Positions 9,775-19,899 are shown, counted from the stretch's first letter. The stretch: DNA of 64,000 bases from Rehmannia glutinosa (GCA_016081115.2 JABTTQ020002552.1:372001-436000); one strand, 5' to 3'. Notes: generated by a model from the letters alone, not told the origin. Numbers and translations: made by a program.

Positions 9775-11118
9775 TCATTCCTCGTCCGAAGAGAAGCAAG
9801 TTCCGGGAATAAGATCTTTGATGAATTTCTTCAACTTGCCGATTGATTTTTGCATTTTGGAGGTCTTTTGCTCCAAAGCCTCATACCGAGCTTCATGATA
9901 TGTTCTTAGTTCATCATACTCGGTTTGGGTGTACCTCCTAGGCGGTTGAGCATCGGTATTACCCTCTGGATTGCTCAGTTCGCCCTCCTCCGCCAATCTT
10001 GCAGCCTTGGCATCATCAAAGAAGTCGTTTGGATTTTCGGATGTGGAACCTTGGCCTCTTCCTCTAGCCATTTTAGTTGGTCGGATATCCATATTTTTAC
10101 GCATAGTGACCATTTGGGAGATGTTATCAATGTCAAAATCATTTTGAAATACCTCCGAATTACACTCCGACGAAGGTAGTCCCGATTGTATAAGAAGTTT
10201 GCAAATCCAATTGCCCATGACAAACTTCTTATTTCCTTGAGTAATAGACTCAATTAGATATTGAATAAGTATAGCGCCAAAATTAAGCGGTTCCCTTCTA
10301 GCAATCTTATAAGTCAAAAAATAGTCCATGTTGTTAGGCATTTTTCCCGTTTTTCCACATATGCAATAGGCGACAATAACCGATATAATCCGGTGTTCAA
10401 GAGTCATCGCCAACAATGAATATTTTGGCCACACACCCAAATAAGTATTGACTTCTTCCATAGAAACCCCCAACATCTCATCATTCCAAATTGAACAAGA
10501 AAAATAGTCTCAACCACCTTCTCTAACATGTAAAAGCCGACAAATATCATTAAGAGTCCACCTAAAATGACGACCCCTTACCAACGAGTTTAATGCGATC
10601 GGCTTCCTACTAGCATCATATTCCACCCACATGTTTGCATAGAAGTGTAGAATAATATCATCATCATATAAAACATATGGATGCTCCCACAAAAACATCC
10701 AACCTTGCTTTTCAAAGAATCCTCTAATAGTAGGATACTCATTTGCAAATGAATTAAATCGACAAATTTTAGTGCGAGCAATTGATTTTGAACCCATGTT
10801 CAAATTCTCATAGTACCATTCCGCAAATTTGTTGATAAAATCTAAAATATTAACAGAGCGAGGAGCTAACGGTATAAGAGTTTTCTTACTTTTCGCCCAT
10901 CGGCAATTTTTGAAGGAAATCGTTCCGCGGAGTTCGACAATTTGGGGCTTGGAGAGTACGGGATTTTGAATGTCGTCACGTTCTTGAGCCACATTCCTTT
11001 GGGTAGCTCGAATATCCCTTTGTTCGGCTTCTTCTTGCCGATTTCTCGAAGAACCCTCTCCGCCTTTTCTTCTCTTGGAAGTGGGATTTTGACCGATAGA
11101 ATTTCTTGGAGGTGCCAT
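9775..11118 (-). pseudogene. Extra ORF of outer element, putative plant transposon protein type
   Basis: A 448-codon frame from ATG at 11118 to 9775 is interrupted by just one in-frame TGA (10510-10512, about codon 203). The N-terminus is basic and low-complexity (MAPPRNS, then KRRKGG). A globular region follows with FINKFAEWYYENL, FFEKQGW, ILHFYANMWVEY and VRGRHFRWTLNDICRLL, resembling the 'putative plant transposon protein' domain found in ORFs of plant retroelements. Later come WICKLLIQSGL and an acidic linker with RGRGQGS. A C-terminal coiled-coil (YHEARYEALEQKTSKMQKSI) ends in an acidic tail. Function is unknown. It lies downstream of gag on the same strand, in place of pol, behind its own palindrome cluster (11293-11352). 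That it is far better preserved than gag suggests later acquisition or selection; this is inference. Confidence 0.6.
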
Positions 11119-12013
11119 ATTTGTAAGATTCTTGCAAAAAGAAGTGGATTAGCAACAAGAATCACAAGATTTGATGAAGAATTGAGGATTATAGAAGAAG
11201 GGGGTAAAAGTTGATGCGCATACGAGGGTTTGAGGAAATGGTTCTGTTTCTGAAAATTAGAACAGACGCTTTTTAACCCAAAATTTTTGCATGGGCGACC
11301 GGTCGAGGTAGGGTGCGACCGATCGACGTGCGAGCGGCCGGTCGCCCTGCGCCTGGCCCCAAATCAGTGCAATTTTTCATTCTCCTGATTTTTTTTAAAA
11401 ATTCGATTTTTCACCCCAAAAGTTTTAAAACTTTGCAAAAAGATAATTATGGACTAAATCAAACAAATATGAGTTTCGAGAAAACATATATCCGAGAAAA
11501 TCGAGCTTTTACGAGTAGTGCCCTTTTGAGAAAAATTCACAAAATCCTTTAGAGGCACTTAAATGGTTGAAATGAAATAGTTTGAAAGAGAAGTACAAAA
11601 TCATGTTAAGAACACAATATCGAGTTCTAAAAATAATACGAGTGAACATACCTCGATGGTTTAAGAATCTCTTGATGAAAAAATAGGTGGTAGCCAATGA
11701 ATATGAGATATATAACCTACACAATTCTTTAAACAAATTTTGCAAAAGATATGATTGCACAAGTGTAGGCAAAACAATAACAGATATCATAAAAATGCTA
11801 ATGTTATAGAAATCCATAAGATATAAAAATTCATTAGTCTAAGTTCTCAAGAGTTTAAAAACAACAAGTAAAGTCTCATTTTCAAATGATTTTCAAAACA
11901 CACATATGTATAGAAGACCTTAATTAAAAAAAAAAAACTCATTTAGCAATATAGGCACAAATAAAAAATATGCATACTAAATTAAAATGCATATATAAGT
12001 AGGGAGATACGGT
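11119..12013 (-). other. Spacer between gag and extra ORF, outer element
   Basis: AT-rich and non-coding. It matches the inner element's spacer in part (about 11640-11900). A cluster of GACCGGTCG, GACCGATCG and GGCCGGTCGCC palindromes sits at 11293-11352, about 175-235 bp upstream of the extra ORF's ATG. Confidence 0.6.
11293..11352. promoter_or_regulatory. Internal palindrome cluster upstream of extra ORF
   Basis: GGGCGACCGGTCGAGG, GCGACCGATCGACG and GCGGCCGGTCGCCC lie within 60 bp. They are the same motif class as in U3 of the LTR, here inside the element. The third element has a weaker version at about 62848-62905. A second, internal promoter is possible but unproven. Confidence 0.45.
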
Positions 12014-13385
12014 TTACCAATTTCGCCACTTCCATGGGTTATGTTGTTCTCTTTGTTGATAATGTCTTCCCCATTGAAAATCTTCTTGTTGATAATGATT
12101 GCTCCAATTGCTCCATCTCCAAAGATTGCATCCTTCTTTTTGTTGATAATATTTCCTTCTTGGAAATTCATTTTGGTGATGTCTTCTTCTTTGATCAAAT
12201 GAAGTGGTCATTTGATGTTTTCTTGGCGGTATGAATTTTCTTCGATTATTAGTCCGTCGTGTACCTAATATGACATTGTTTTGTGGTACCCTCAAGTGTT
12301 TGGGTCCTTTGGGATTAGTCTTGAGACTTTTAGGTCTCCAACAATATTTAGAGCTTTTTCAAGTCCGACAAGTATTAACGGCGTGTCCCTTCTTACCGCA
12401 ATAAAAGCAAGTGATATTACTAACATGCATAGGAACTCGATTCTTTTTCATATGCTTGACAATATTAGGCTCATGATCAAGTTCACTATTCAAATTATCA
12501 CAACCATTAACATTCACAATATTGGGCAATTTATTGGTACTCAAGTTGGATTTTGATAAATCATTTTTCATGCAATTCATATTCTCAACAAGAGTACTAT
12601 TTTGTTTTTCAAGGTTTCTAACCTTGTCAAGTGTGGTGATGTGAGCACATTATAGTGATTCATAGGAAGTAAATAAACTATCCTTTTCATTTTTCAAAAC
12701 ATTGAATTCATTTTTCAAATTTTTGTACTTAACAAGTTAACTTTGGAATTCATTTTGAAGTTCATCATAATCATTGAGCAAATCACTATAATCATTTTGC
12801 AATTCATTGTCATAAGAAGTAGAGGGTTTAGAACTTACCTCATTTTCTTTGAGGCCCATAAGACAATGTTCGACTCCTTCATATTTGGAAATTGAAGAAG
12901 GCTTGTTCCTTAGATTTGACCTTGTATCTCTTTGAGAAGTAGATGCTTTTGTTTGACTCCTTTCATTTGCATATACTCCATAGATGGCTTCTAATTTTTT
13001 CCATACTTCATGTGTCGATCGAATTCCTACAATATGTTCATATTTCAAATTAGTAAGTGAACAATACAAAATATTGAGAGCTTTACCATTTAAGGAGATG
13101 GTTTTATTTTCTTCATCATTGAGCTCCTTGAGAGCTTTGGAGGTGTATGGTGTGTCTTTCATTGGAATGGATTCTCCATTGATGACGATGTTCCAAATAT
13201 CGAACCCGCAACCTTGTAAATAGCATTCCATTCTTTCTTTCCAAAATGTAAAATTTTTGGAATCATATAGTGGTGGTTTGGTGGTGGAGGTGCCGGAAAG
13301 ATGAGCTTCATTCGTAGCCGACGATCGTTCCTCTTCACTCGCGATGTGAAACGAGCTTTCCAAAGAGTTTGGTTTTGATACCACT
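12014..13385 (-). pseudogene. gag of outer family-A element
   Basis: On the minus strand the frame opens at the LTR end (TTG-initiated reading at 13396) and contains the same gag as the inner element: FTFWKERMECYL, then EVWKKLEAIYG fused directly to a linker, so the same internal gag deletion is shared. It breaks at 12737. The downstream part, 12580-12359, has the CCHC knuckle CFYCGKKGHAVNTC, and 12295-12014 has the basic RR/H-rich tail. The shared deletion shows that both elements descend from one already deleted, non-autonomous lineage. It is broken by stops and frameshifts. Confidence 0.75.
13371..13383 (-). promoter_or_regulatory. Primer binding site, outer element
   Basis: On the minus strand TGGTATCAAAACC starts two bases inside the 5' LTR, matching initiator Met tRNA with mismatches. 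Confidence 0.75.
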
Positions 13386-13641
13386 TGTAAGTCCAAGCGG
13401 CTACGATAATCTAGAGGGGGGTGAATAGATTATCTTCATCTTTTCGATTTTATACCCTTTTTCGAACTGAAAGCTCCAAGACAATAGTAAAGGTGCGGAA
13501 TGTAAACAAGACACGTCGATATATAGAGGTTCAACCCACTTAGGGCCTAATCCTCTACCACCCCAGTATATCCGGGATGGATTTCAAAAAGAAAAAGAAT
13601 TTTATTAATTACCAAAATTAATACAACTACAACTTACAACA

Positions 13642-13856
13642 CCTTGAAGAGAACCACACTCTTCTACAACACCACCTTTGGAGATTACCACAATCTCCCT
13701 TTGAAGATTACCACAATCTTCCTTCAACGGCACCTTGAAGATCACCACAATCTTCAATCTTGAAGAATACCAAATTTTTCAACACCTCAAGAGCACCACA
13801 CTCTTGAAACACCAATCGCCTAGATCACCCAAGTGTATTCTTACCACAAGAATACT
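13642..13856 (-). repeat. Seven-hairpin array in outer 5' LTR
   Basis: Stems read along the plus strand are GAAGAG/CTCTTC, GGAGATT/AATCTCC, GAAGATT/AATCTTC, TTGAAGAT/ATCTTCAA-type, GAAGAAT/ATTTTTC (one mismatch), CAAGAG/CTCTTG and GTATTCTT/AAGAATAC. The sense loop is GTGGT, with TTGGT in the same unit as in the inner element. At the place where the inner element has AAGAAGATT/AATCTTCTT, this one has CAAGAG/CTCTTG. Confidence 0.75.
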
Positions 13857-14256
13857 CACAAGGATGTCTTGTGTTGAATGATGACCAAAAATCAAGATTA
13901 CAACTCAATAATGGATATTACAATTTGAGTGGAAGTGTAATCAAGAAATAAAAGCCTAGACCTCAAGATGTGAAAGTGATAAGCTAGGCAAAAATACAAC
14001 AAGAATAATAACTATGAAGAACAAGTGTTTGCTTGGTATGTATCTCGTTGTGTTGTATTTCAATTGTTGTCATGGTTGCTCCAAAACTTCCTCTATTTAT
14101 AGGAGATGTCTTGTACATGATAGGCTCCTCTTGGGGACTTGAATTCTGTAAAAAATTACAAGACAATTGAAGAAAAGAGCTGTTAGAAATCAACTCCATG
14201 ATTTAAGGAAATGTTGTCTGCTGTCAAACGGTCGGAATTTTATTGTCAAAACATAG

Positions 14257-14575
14257 GGCGACCGATCGCGCTCAAATAGACGTTTGAAGAAAACATAGCA
14301 AAATACAACAGGGCGACCGGTCAGGGGGGACTTCGACCGGTCGACCTATACCCTGACCGGTCCCCCTCTCTGAAAAACCAAAGAATGAAAGTTCTGTTTC
14401 AAACGCGAAGTTCCCAGGTACCGGTCGACAGGGTGTCGACCGATCGACGTCACCGGTCGACGCCACCGGTCGACGCCCTAGTCGACCGGTCGACCTGGCA
14501 ATTTTCTCATCCGTCTCATTTTTAGTTCTAAAATTCATCTTGTGTCACGGGTTGCCCTCTCGGCGACCGGTTGAC
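14257..14575. promoter_or_regulatory. U3 palindrome cluster, outer 5' LTR
   Basis: About ten GACCGGTC, GGTCGACC or GTCGACCGATCGAC motifs lie upstream of the minus-strand TATA at 14093-14101. There is at least one more GTCACCGGTCGACGCC-like repeat than in the other LTR, so the cluster changes copy number. Confidence 0.55.
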
Positions 14576-14799
14576 CTCGAGGCAAGTAAATGTTGTCCAA
14601 TTTTTGTCGAAAAATAAAACTCAAGAAATACTCCAAAAATTTAGTAAAAACATTTTAAACCAATCGGGAGTATTTAGACAACATTTAGGAACCTTGTTTT
14701 GAAGTAAAAACTTATAAACATAAAATCATTAAAAGTGTTGTCCAATCATTAAAAGTGTTGTTAAAAGTCTGGTGACTCACGGAATGTGCCATCGGAAAA

Positions 14800-15200
14800 T
14801 AAATTGCGTAGACCAAAAATAAATTGCGTAGACCCGTAGCGGTAACACGATCACCCTGAGGCCAATATCATCGATAAATACCGGTCTCGGGTAGCTAAAC
14901 AACATGGCTAAGGTCAAATGTGGATCCCGAAAACCTCAATCCGGATACCATGACAAAATCACGCTAGGAGAATATAATACTCTGCTCTTCGACGTGGAAC
15001 CAACACTCCGATTCTAGAGCATTCGGCATACGCACCTCCATCACTACCAATGCATGAAAGGCAGCATTACAACTAACTCCGTCATACCCAAAATCCAAAA
15101 ACTGGCTAAAACCCGACCGTCTAAACTGCTCATATACACCACCACCAATCTCCTGCAACTCATCTTTGATTATTTGAATTATAATCGGTCAAACGTACCC
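14800..15200 (-). pseudogene. DUF1985-like fragment of a MULE-borne Ulp1-type gene
   Basis: On the minus strand a frame reads LQEIGGGVYEQFRRSGF, then NAAFHALVVM, ECWFHVEEQSIIFS, a TAG stop, and RDFVMVSGLRFSG, ending in another stop after LSHVV. The order (short helix, FH..L, WF, F+..DF..V+GL+F) resembles DUF1985, which in plants stands in front of Ulp1-type peptidase domains carried by some MULEs. No peptidase is present. The fragment starts right beside the truncated outer LTR, so its C-terminal part was lost in that deletion. Family assignment is tentative. Confidence 0.45.
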
Positions 15201-15359
15201 CATGATTTGGGCCCTCTCTCAAGGATAAGAGGGTCTCCTCCACTGTGGACCAACCTACAACAATAATTAATTACAATTTAACAAGATGAATTGCTGAAAA
15301 ATTGAAGAAATGTAGTAATAAACTCAATGGGGACAAAAATTAGGGAACAATCAGCGAGT

Positions 15360-15572
15360 GGCATGATTTATGGCACGATTAGGTACAATATACAAAATAC
15401 AGGTACGATATGGGATATACAAAATGCATGGAGGATATGCATATGGCACGACATATGGCACGATATGGCATGATGTGACACGGTATGATGAAGAAGACGA
15501 TGTGGAGTGACACGATATGTATCGTGCCCAAACCCTAATCGCACCTCATTGTCTTCTTCGGCATATCGTGCC
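15360..15572. repeat. Dispersed GGCACGATAT / ATATCGTGCC motifs
   Basis: Some ten degenerate copies (for example 15375, 15446, 15457, 15513, 15553) appear in both orientations without strict period. They are the same motif as the array at 176-345 and flank the retroelement nest on the other side. Confidence 0.6.
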
Positions 15573-16134
15573 GCATTAACCAGAAAACTGTAGACCCATT
15601 TTCGAATACACTAACACCATTATCAAGTAATAATGCAAACCCATTTTCGAATATACTAACCAATACGCCAACAACTGACATACTAATCCATGAAATCCAA
15701 CATATATTTCGAACTGAAGAGCAATTAACTTATATATTACGAACTAACATAGATTTGAGAATGAAACCCTAACCTCTATGCCAGCGGAGGAGGATGGTGT
15801 GTCGGGTGTTTCGGTGGCGGCGACGGTAGCAGAAACGGGAGCGACGGCGGCGGTGGAATCTCTGATGGAATCCATAGCTCTAAATGCACAATATAAAATC
15901 TCCAATGAAATATCCAAAGTGCACGATATGTTCTTCTATTTTTTGTTAGGGAAGATATATGTTTTCTTTTGTGTTTTTACACTCTTGGGATACATTAATA
16001 TGTATATGTATGGTTTTTACAGTCTGGTTTTTCGGTTTTCAAGGCACTAATTTTTAGAGCAGTTTTAAAATTCAAAATATCCCAACTTAAGGATGGGCAA
16101 TTTCGTCAATTTTGGTAGAAAAGATGTTTCTTAT
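15573..16134. other. Non-coding stretch, possible MULE right arm
   Basis: There is a short direct repeat (ACCCATTTTCGAATA at about 15596 and 15650). A GC-rich island at 15780-15880 could on the minus strand be a short Ala/Thr/Pro-rich start (ATG at 15875, 42 codons). GGGCAATTTCGTCAATTTTGG at about 16096 is of a kind seen at MULE ends. None is decisive. Confidence 0.3.
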
Positions 16135-16159
16135 CACGACAAGAAAAATGTTCAACAAC

Positions 16160-16510
16160 TACTCCCCAAAGACAACGGATTTTAGCTAAATCGTTGGCAT
16201 TATACGTATTCACAACGTATTTTCGTTAAACCGTTGTCGATGAGCGGATTTTTTGTTAACGAAAACAGTTCACTCGAGCCTAAGATAATGCTTTGTTGAA
16301 TCGTTGTCTATTAGAGGTCTTTTTATTTTTTGACAACAGGATTCTCTAGTCATCGACTATGTTTTTTTAATCCATTGTCGATTAGTTCCTAATCTTTTTC
16401 AAAAAACAATATTTATTCATCATTTTCGTCGACGGTTAGTTACACCGTTGTAATTAGCGTCTTTTTTTCTTCTTAAAGACAATAATTTTAACAACAGTTA
16501 TAAAACAGAG
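16160..16510. repeat. Left subterminal CACTA repeats
   Basis: Repeated ACAACGGATTTTAGC, ACAACGTATTTTCG, AAACCGTTGTCGATGAG and TGAATCGTTGTCTATTAG-type units occur in both orientations. Confidence 0.7.
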
Positions 16511-16545
16511 TCTATAGGCATTTATCATGTCTTTATTTATTTTAA

Positions 16546-16745
16546 TGGTATAACTAGCACTTTTAGTTAGTTTATCAATTTTATTTTAGCAACTTTAACA
16601 TAATTCTAAATATGTTGTGAGTTGTAACTTTTATTTTGTTATCAACTCTTTATCTCATGGTATAACTATCACTTTTAGTTAACTTATCAATTTTATTTTA
16701 GCAACTTTAGCATAATTCTAAAAGTGTTGGGAGAGTTGTAATTTT
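16546..16745. repeat. Tandem duplication of about 113 bp within CACTA
   Basis: TGGTATAACTA, then CACTTTTAGTTA and AGCAACTTTA, recur in the same order from about 16546 and again from about 16659. The units have diverged. More AGCAACTTTA-like pieces continue to about 16950. Confidence 0.6.
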
Positions 16746-17101
16746 TTTTTTATCAAATCTTTATTTTCTTTCATTTGAAAAAAACAATAATCAAATATAA
16801 CTAAGCAACTTTATAGGTTAAACCTTTTGATTTAGCAACTTAAACATAAGTCTAAAAATATAACTAGCAACTTTAAAATCAGAGTTTTTAGTTTAGCAAC
16901 TTAAACATAAATATAAAAATATAAGTAGCAACTTTAGGTTGAGCCTTTTAATTTTGCAATTCAAACAAAGCAGTTATCGAAAAAATAAAGAAAAAAATGG
17001 TAACTTAAACAAAGCAATTTAAACACAATCTAAAAATTGTAAAGGACTTCTCAAAAAAAAATTATAATTTCAATTCTGATTGTGCAGAATAAAGAACAAC
17101 T

Positions 17102-17105
<4 letters not shown>

Positions 17106-17137
<32 letters not shown>
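17106..17137. repeat. (CT)n microsatellite
   Basis: About 16 CT units lie just before an ATG (17141) that opens a 106-codon frame with a Pro/Ser/Arg-rich start. The frame has no family I recognise. TTTGTAAGTATTCC at its end looks like a splice donor, so this may be a captured first exon. Confidence 0.6.
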
Positions 17138-17140
<3 letters not shown>

Positions 17141-17461
17141 ATGCCTAGCCCCTTTTGCACAAGTTCGTCTACCTCAAGACCACCTCAGTCGCACCCCTTC
17201 CCCGCGCCGTTTCCTTCCCGGCGCTGCTTCCGTCGTCGCTGTCAACGACGGCGGAACTCACTCATTGATGTATTTATAGCCGGAGACTTCATGATTCTGC
17301 TCCTAATCGGTAGCTACGGTGCAGTGCTGGAAGTTTTCCCCCAATTTTTTTTCGGCAAACTGATTAAGTGGTTGTCGTTGCTTAACCTTCTTGATTTCAA
17401 TAGGAGACTTGGGGGCTTCAAGACCGCCTATTCTGCTTATAACCTTTGTAAGTATTCCTGA
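17141..17461 (+). pseudogene. Unrecognised ORF inside CACTA, possibly captured exon
   Basis: A 106-codon frame with a Ser/Pro/Arg-rich start and a hydrophobic middle (FMILLLIGSYGAVLEVF). Base composition rises sharply in GC at 17160-17260 against AT-rich surroundings, as expected for a captured 5' exon. I do not recognise the protein. It may equally be non-coding. Confidence 0.2.
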
Positions 17462-18642
17462 TGTTGATCATTTTTCTAGTTTAGGAAGAGAAGCAATCTG
17501 TATTTGTGTTTTATTATATCTCAGCCTTCTTTTCCTTATTATTTGAAATGGAGAATAATTGGTACTGATTTCGGCAGCAATTTTGTTGCATCTCACGTCT
17601 CTATTTAATCTGCACATGTAGTTTGTATGTGGAAATTCTTTTTGTTGCATGAGCTTTTTCTTGCATTCTAGTGTGTAGTTAGGATATTGAATGAGCTCAA
17701 CATTTGGTATGTTATGCAGCTACCTAAATATATCTCTTAATATAGATCAACAGAAGAATTAAAACTAGCTGGCTTTTGTGAGAACAGAATATTAGAAATG
17801 ACTAGAATGCATTTGCACTAAATCCACCTAATTGTGAGTTGCTATACTCTTTTTGGATGTTTAATTTAACATCAGATGTGTTTTTCTTATTTTTTCTTGC
17901 ATAAATGGTGTTCGAGGAATGGCCCCTGTGAGGAATTGATTCCATGAACATTTATTTTACTCCGAAACAAAATAAAATTATTGTGATGGATGAGCGTTAA
18001 AACAATACCAGTTCCTTTTAGAGCATGGACTATTGTCAGTAATATGAGTTAAGTTTTGCTTAGTTAATTAAGTTTGAGTCCTAATATTTTAAATTGTTGC
18101 TTCATCATTGTGTTAGTTGGCCATATTATTTATTTCAGTCTTGTTTTTCTATCAATTACCTTATAAGGATGAGAAATAAATTTTGAGTTAACATAGTATT
18201 TGGTTGCCTCACTATTTGTTATTATGATCATGATTCATTTTTTTATGACATATGGAGCTTTTTAATATAACTCCATTTAATTGAAAAGGAAGAATACAAA
18301 ATAACTCACTTTTCGAGGAGGTGATAGCTCCTAAAAACCAATTACAGAATACTTTTCAAAATAAAAATTCCCTATAGTGTGCTGGACCCTTCTTATATTA
18401 GTAGGCAAAACAGAATGAAAACAAAATGATTCTCTTCCCTTCATCTGTCATGCTAACCAACTGATATTCTTCTTCTCTGTCTTGTAAATTATCATATGCG
18501 GTTACTTCATCCCATGACGTGGTCATTGTGCCAGCTTGGAGCCTTTCTTGCTCGTGTTGGACCTATTGACGTGTTACCTTGGATGATGGGTGGGGCTTGA
18601 CTAGTAAATTGGGATTTTAGTCTACAGTGGGAAATAAATAGT

Positions 18643-19232
18643 ATGGTGAATATGGATTCGAAGCTTCTGAATAAACTGAAACCATATGTGGGTGTAATTT
18701 CCTTGCAATTTGGTAGCGCCGGTTTTGGAATACTTACTAAGGTTGCACTAAACCAAGGAAATAGCCATTATATATTCTATGTTTATAGGAATGTTGTTGG
18801 AGCTGGTCTCGTCATCCCTTTTGCCTTTTTTCTTGAAAGGAATAATCACATTGTGTGTGTGTCAGTGTGTTTGTCAGTGTTTTGTGTAAAATTAAAATAT
18901 TGTGTAATGCCAATAATAGAACTTTAATATAAATAATTTTTCAACAGAAAACCAGGCCAACAATGATGTTGAGCGTCTTCTTCAAGATCTTGTTACTTAG
19001 CTTATGCGAGTAAATACTCCAAACTCGATCTTTAATTTTGTATTTATTAATATATTGGTACCTATGTATGTACTTAATTTGTTTTTTTAATCTTGTAACA
19101 TCCATGTTATTGGTCAGAACATGTTCTATGCTGGCATGAAATATTCATCAGCCACTTTTAGTGCAGCTTTGTGCAATTTTCTTCCTGCCCTAACTTTTGT
19201 ACTAGCTTGGATATCATGTATATATATCATGT
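18643..19232 (+). pseudogene. WAT1-related (nodulin MtN21/EamA) transporter fragment, captured
   Basis: Three exon-like pieces match the N-terminus of plant WAT1-related membrane transporters. Piece 1 (18643-18843): LKPYVGVISLQFGSAGFG, ILTKVALNQG, YVYRNVVGAGLVIPFAFFLER, covering transmembrane helices 1 and 2. Piece 2 (about 18948-19009): KTRPTMMLSVFFKI, preceded by the acceptor TTTTCAACAG and followed by the donor GAGTAAAT. Piece 3 (19119-19230): NMFYAGMKYSSATFSAALCNFLP, preceded by TTGGTCAG. The expected PVIDQ motif before piece 3 is missing, the donor after piece 1 is not evident (AGG then AATAATC), and everything after helix 4 is absent. It is therefore not a working transporter. Introns are retained, so capture was from genomic DNA. 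It lies inside CACTA termini. Confidence 0.75.
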
Positions 19233-19499
19233 ACACCTTTATTCAACTACAAACATGACTTTATTGCGATTAATGGTAAAGTTATATTAAACTTTGGCGT
19301 TATCATGTTTTTGCAAATGTTTAATAATTGGAGCCAATTATTTAACATATGTTTTCTCATAGTTCTCAAATGTTGAGTATTCTCGATTTCAAATTAATGA
19401 AGTGCGATCGGAGTGCGCAGAATGCGCCCAAGGCCATATACATGAGTGAATAGGTATTTTGTCCATAGTTACATGCGAATTTTCATAGTTATAATGATG

Positions 19500-19625
19500 G
19501 CACATTCTGTAATTGAGTGAATCTGATTTTAATGTAAATTGATGTATATACTTCTTATTTGCAGACATGAACCTCAATTATGTAAATTGATGTATATACT
19601 TCTCATTTGCAGTCATGATATATTG
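19500..19625. repeat. Short direct repeat in CACTA
   Basis: AAATTGATGTATATACTTCT followed by CATTTGCAG or TATTTGCAG occurs twice, about 50 bp apart. Confidence 0.5.
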
Positions 19626-19899
19626 GAGTGCTTTGCAACTACCCTCAATGAAAGAATTAGTGTAACTTTGAGAACACTTGTTAGACGTTTTGTTGAACAC
19701 TTGTTATATACGTTTCTGATGTATTTATTTTGTTAAACATTTGCAGACATGTACTAGATACAATCACTTGAATGTTATATTTTGCTTTAATTAGTTATAC
19801 ATTATTTTCTTGTATTGTGTTTTATTTTTTGCATATATGAAATCAAAATTTGTATTACCACAGGTGAAAAAATAATAGACACCAAATAGAAAATACAGT

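Larger units (their letters stand above)
1179..14745 (-). mobile_element. Outer family-A Ty1/copia-type LTR retrotransposon, non-autonomous
   Basis: The element is read on the minus strand. Its 5' LTR is at 13386-14745, truncated at the outer end. Its 3' LTR is at 1179-8569, split by the inner element. Internal order is PBS (13371-13383), gag with zinc knuckle (13385-12014), a spacer, a second long ORF (11118-9775), and a polypurine tract against the 3' LTR. No protease, integrase or RT is recognisable, so it probably depended on an autonomous relative. The second ORF occupies the place where pol would be expected. The LTR ends follow TG...CA (TGTTAGATA to GACTTACA). GTACT precedes the LTR at 1174-1178, but the matching TSD cannot be seen because the far end is deleted. 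Multiple CTCCCC motifs inside the 3' end and a C-run near the LTR end suggest the Sirevirus lineage. Confidence 0.85.
13386..14745 (-). repeat. 5' LTR of outer element, truncated at U3 end
   Basis: It aligns with the 3' LTR until 14745 and then stops; about 150 bp of U3 are missing. The junction carries a 15-nt repeat: TCATTAAAAGTGTTG at 14726-14740 recurs at 14746-14760. This is typical of end-joining repair. TATA complement at 14093-14101. Confidence 0.85.

Noticed and set aside
15778..16050. 90-codon frame starting MPAEEDGVSG
   Set aside because: The GC-rich start runs into AT-rich hydrophobic codons. The minus strand is equally open, and there is no family match.
18643..18927. A functional WAT1 transporter gene
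   Set aside because: Only the first quarter is present, with missing PVIDQ and an unclear splice donor, and it lies inside CACTA termini.
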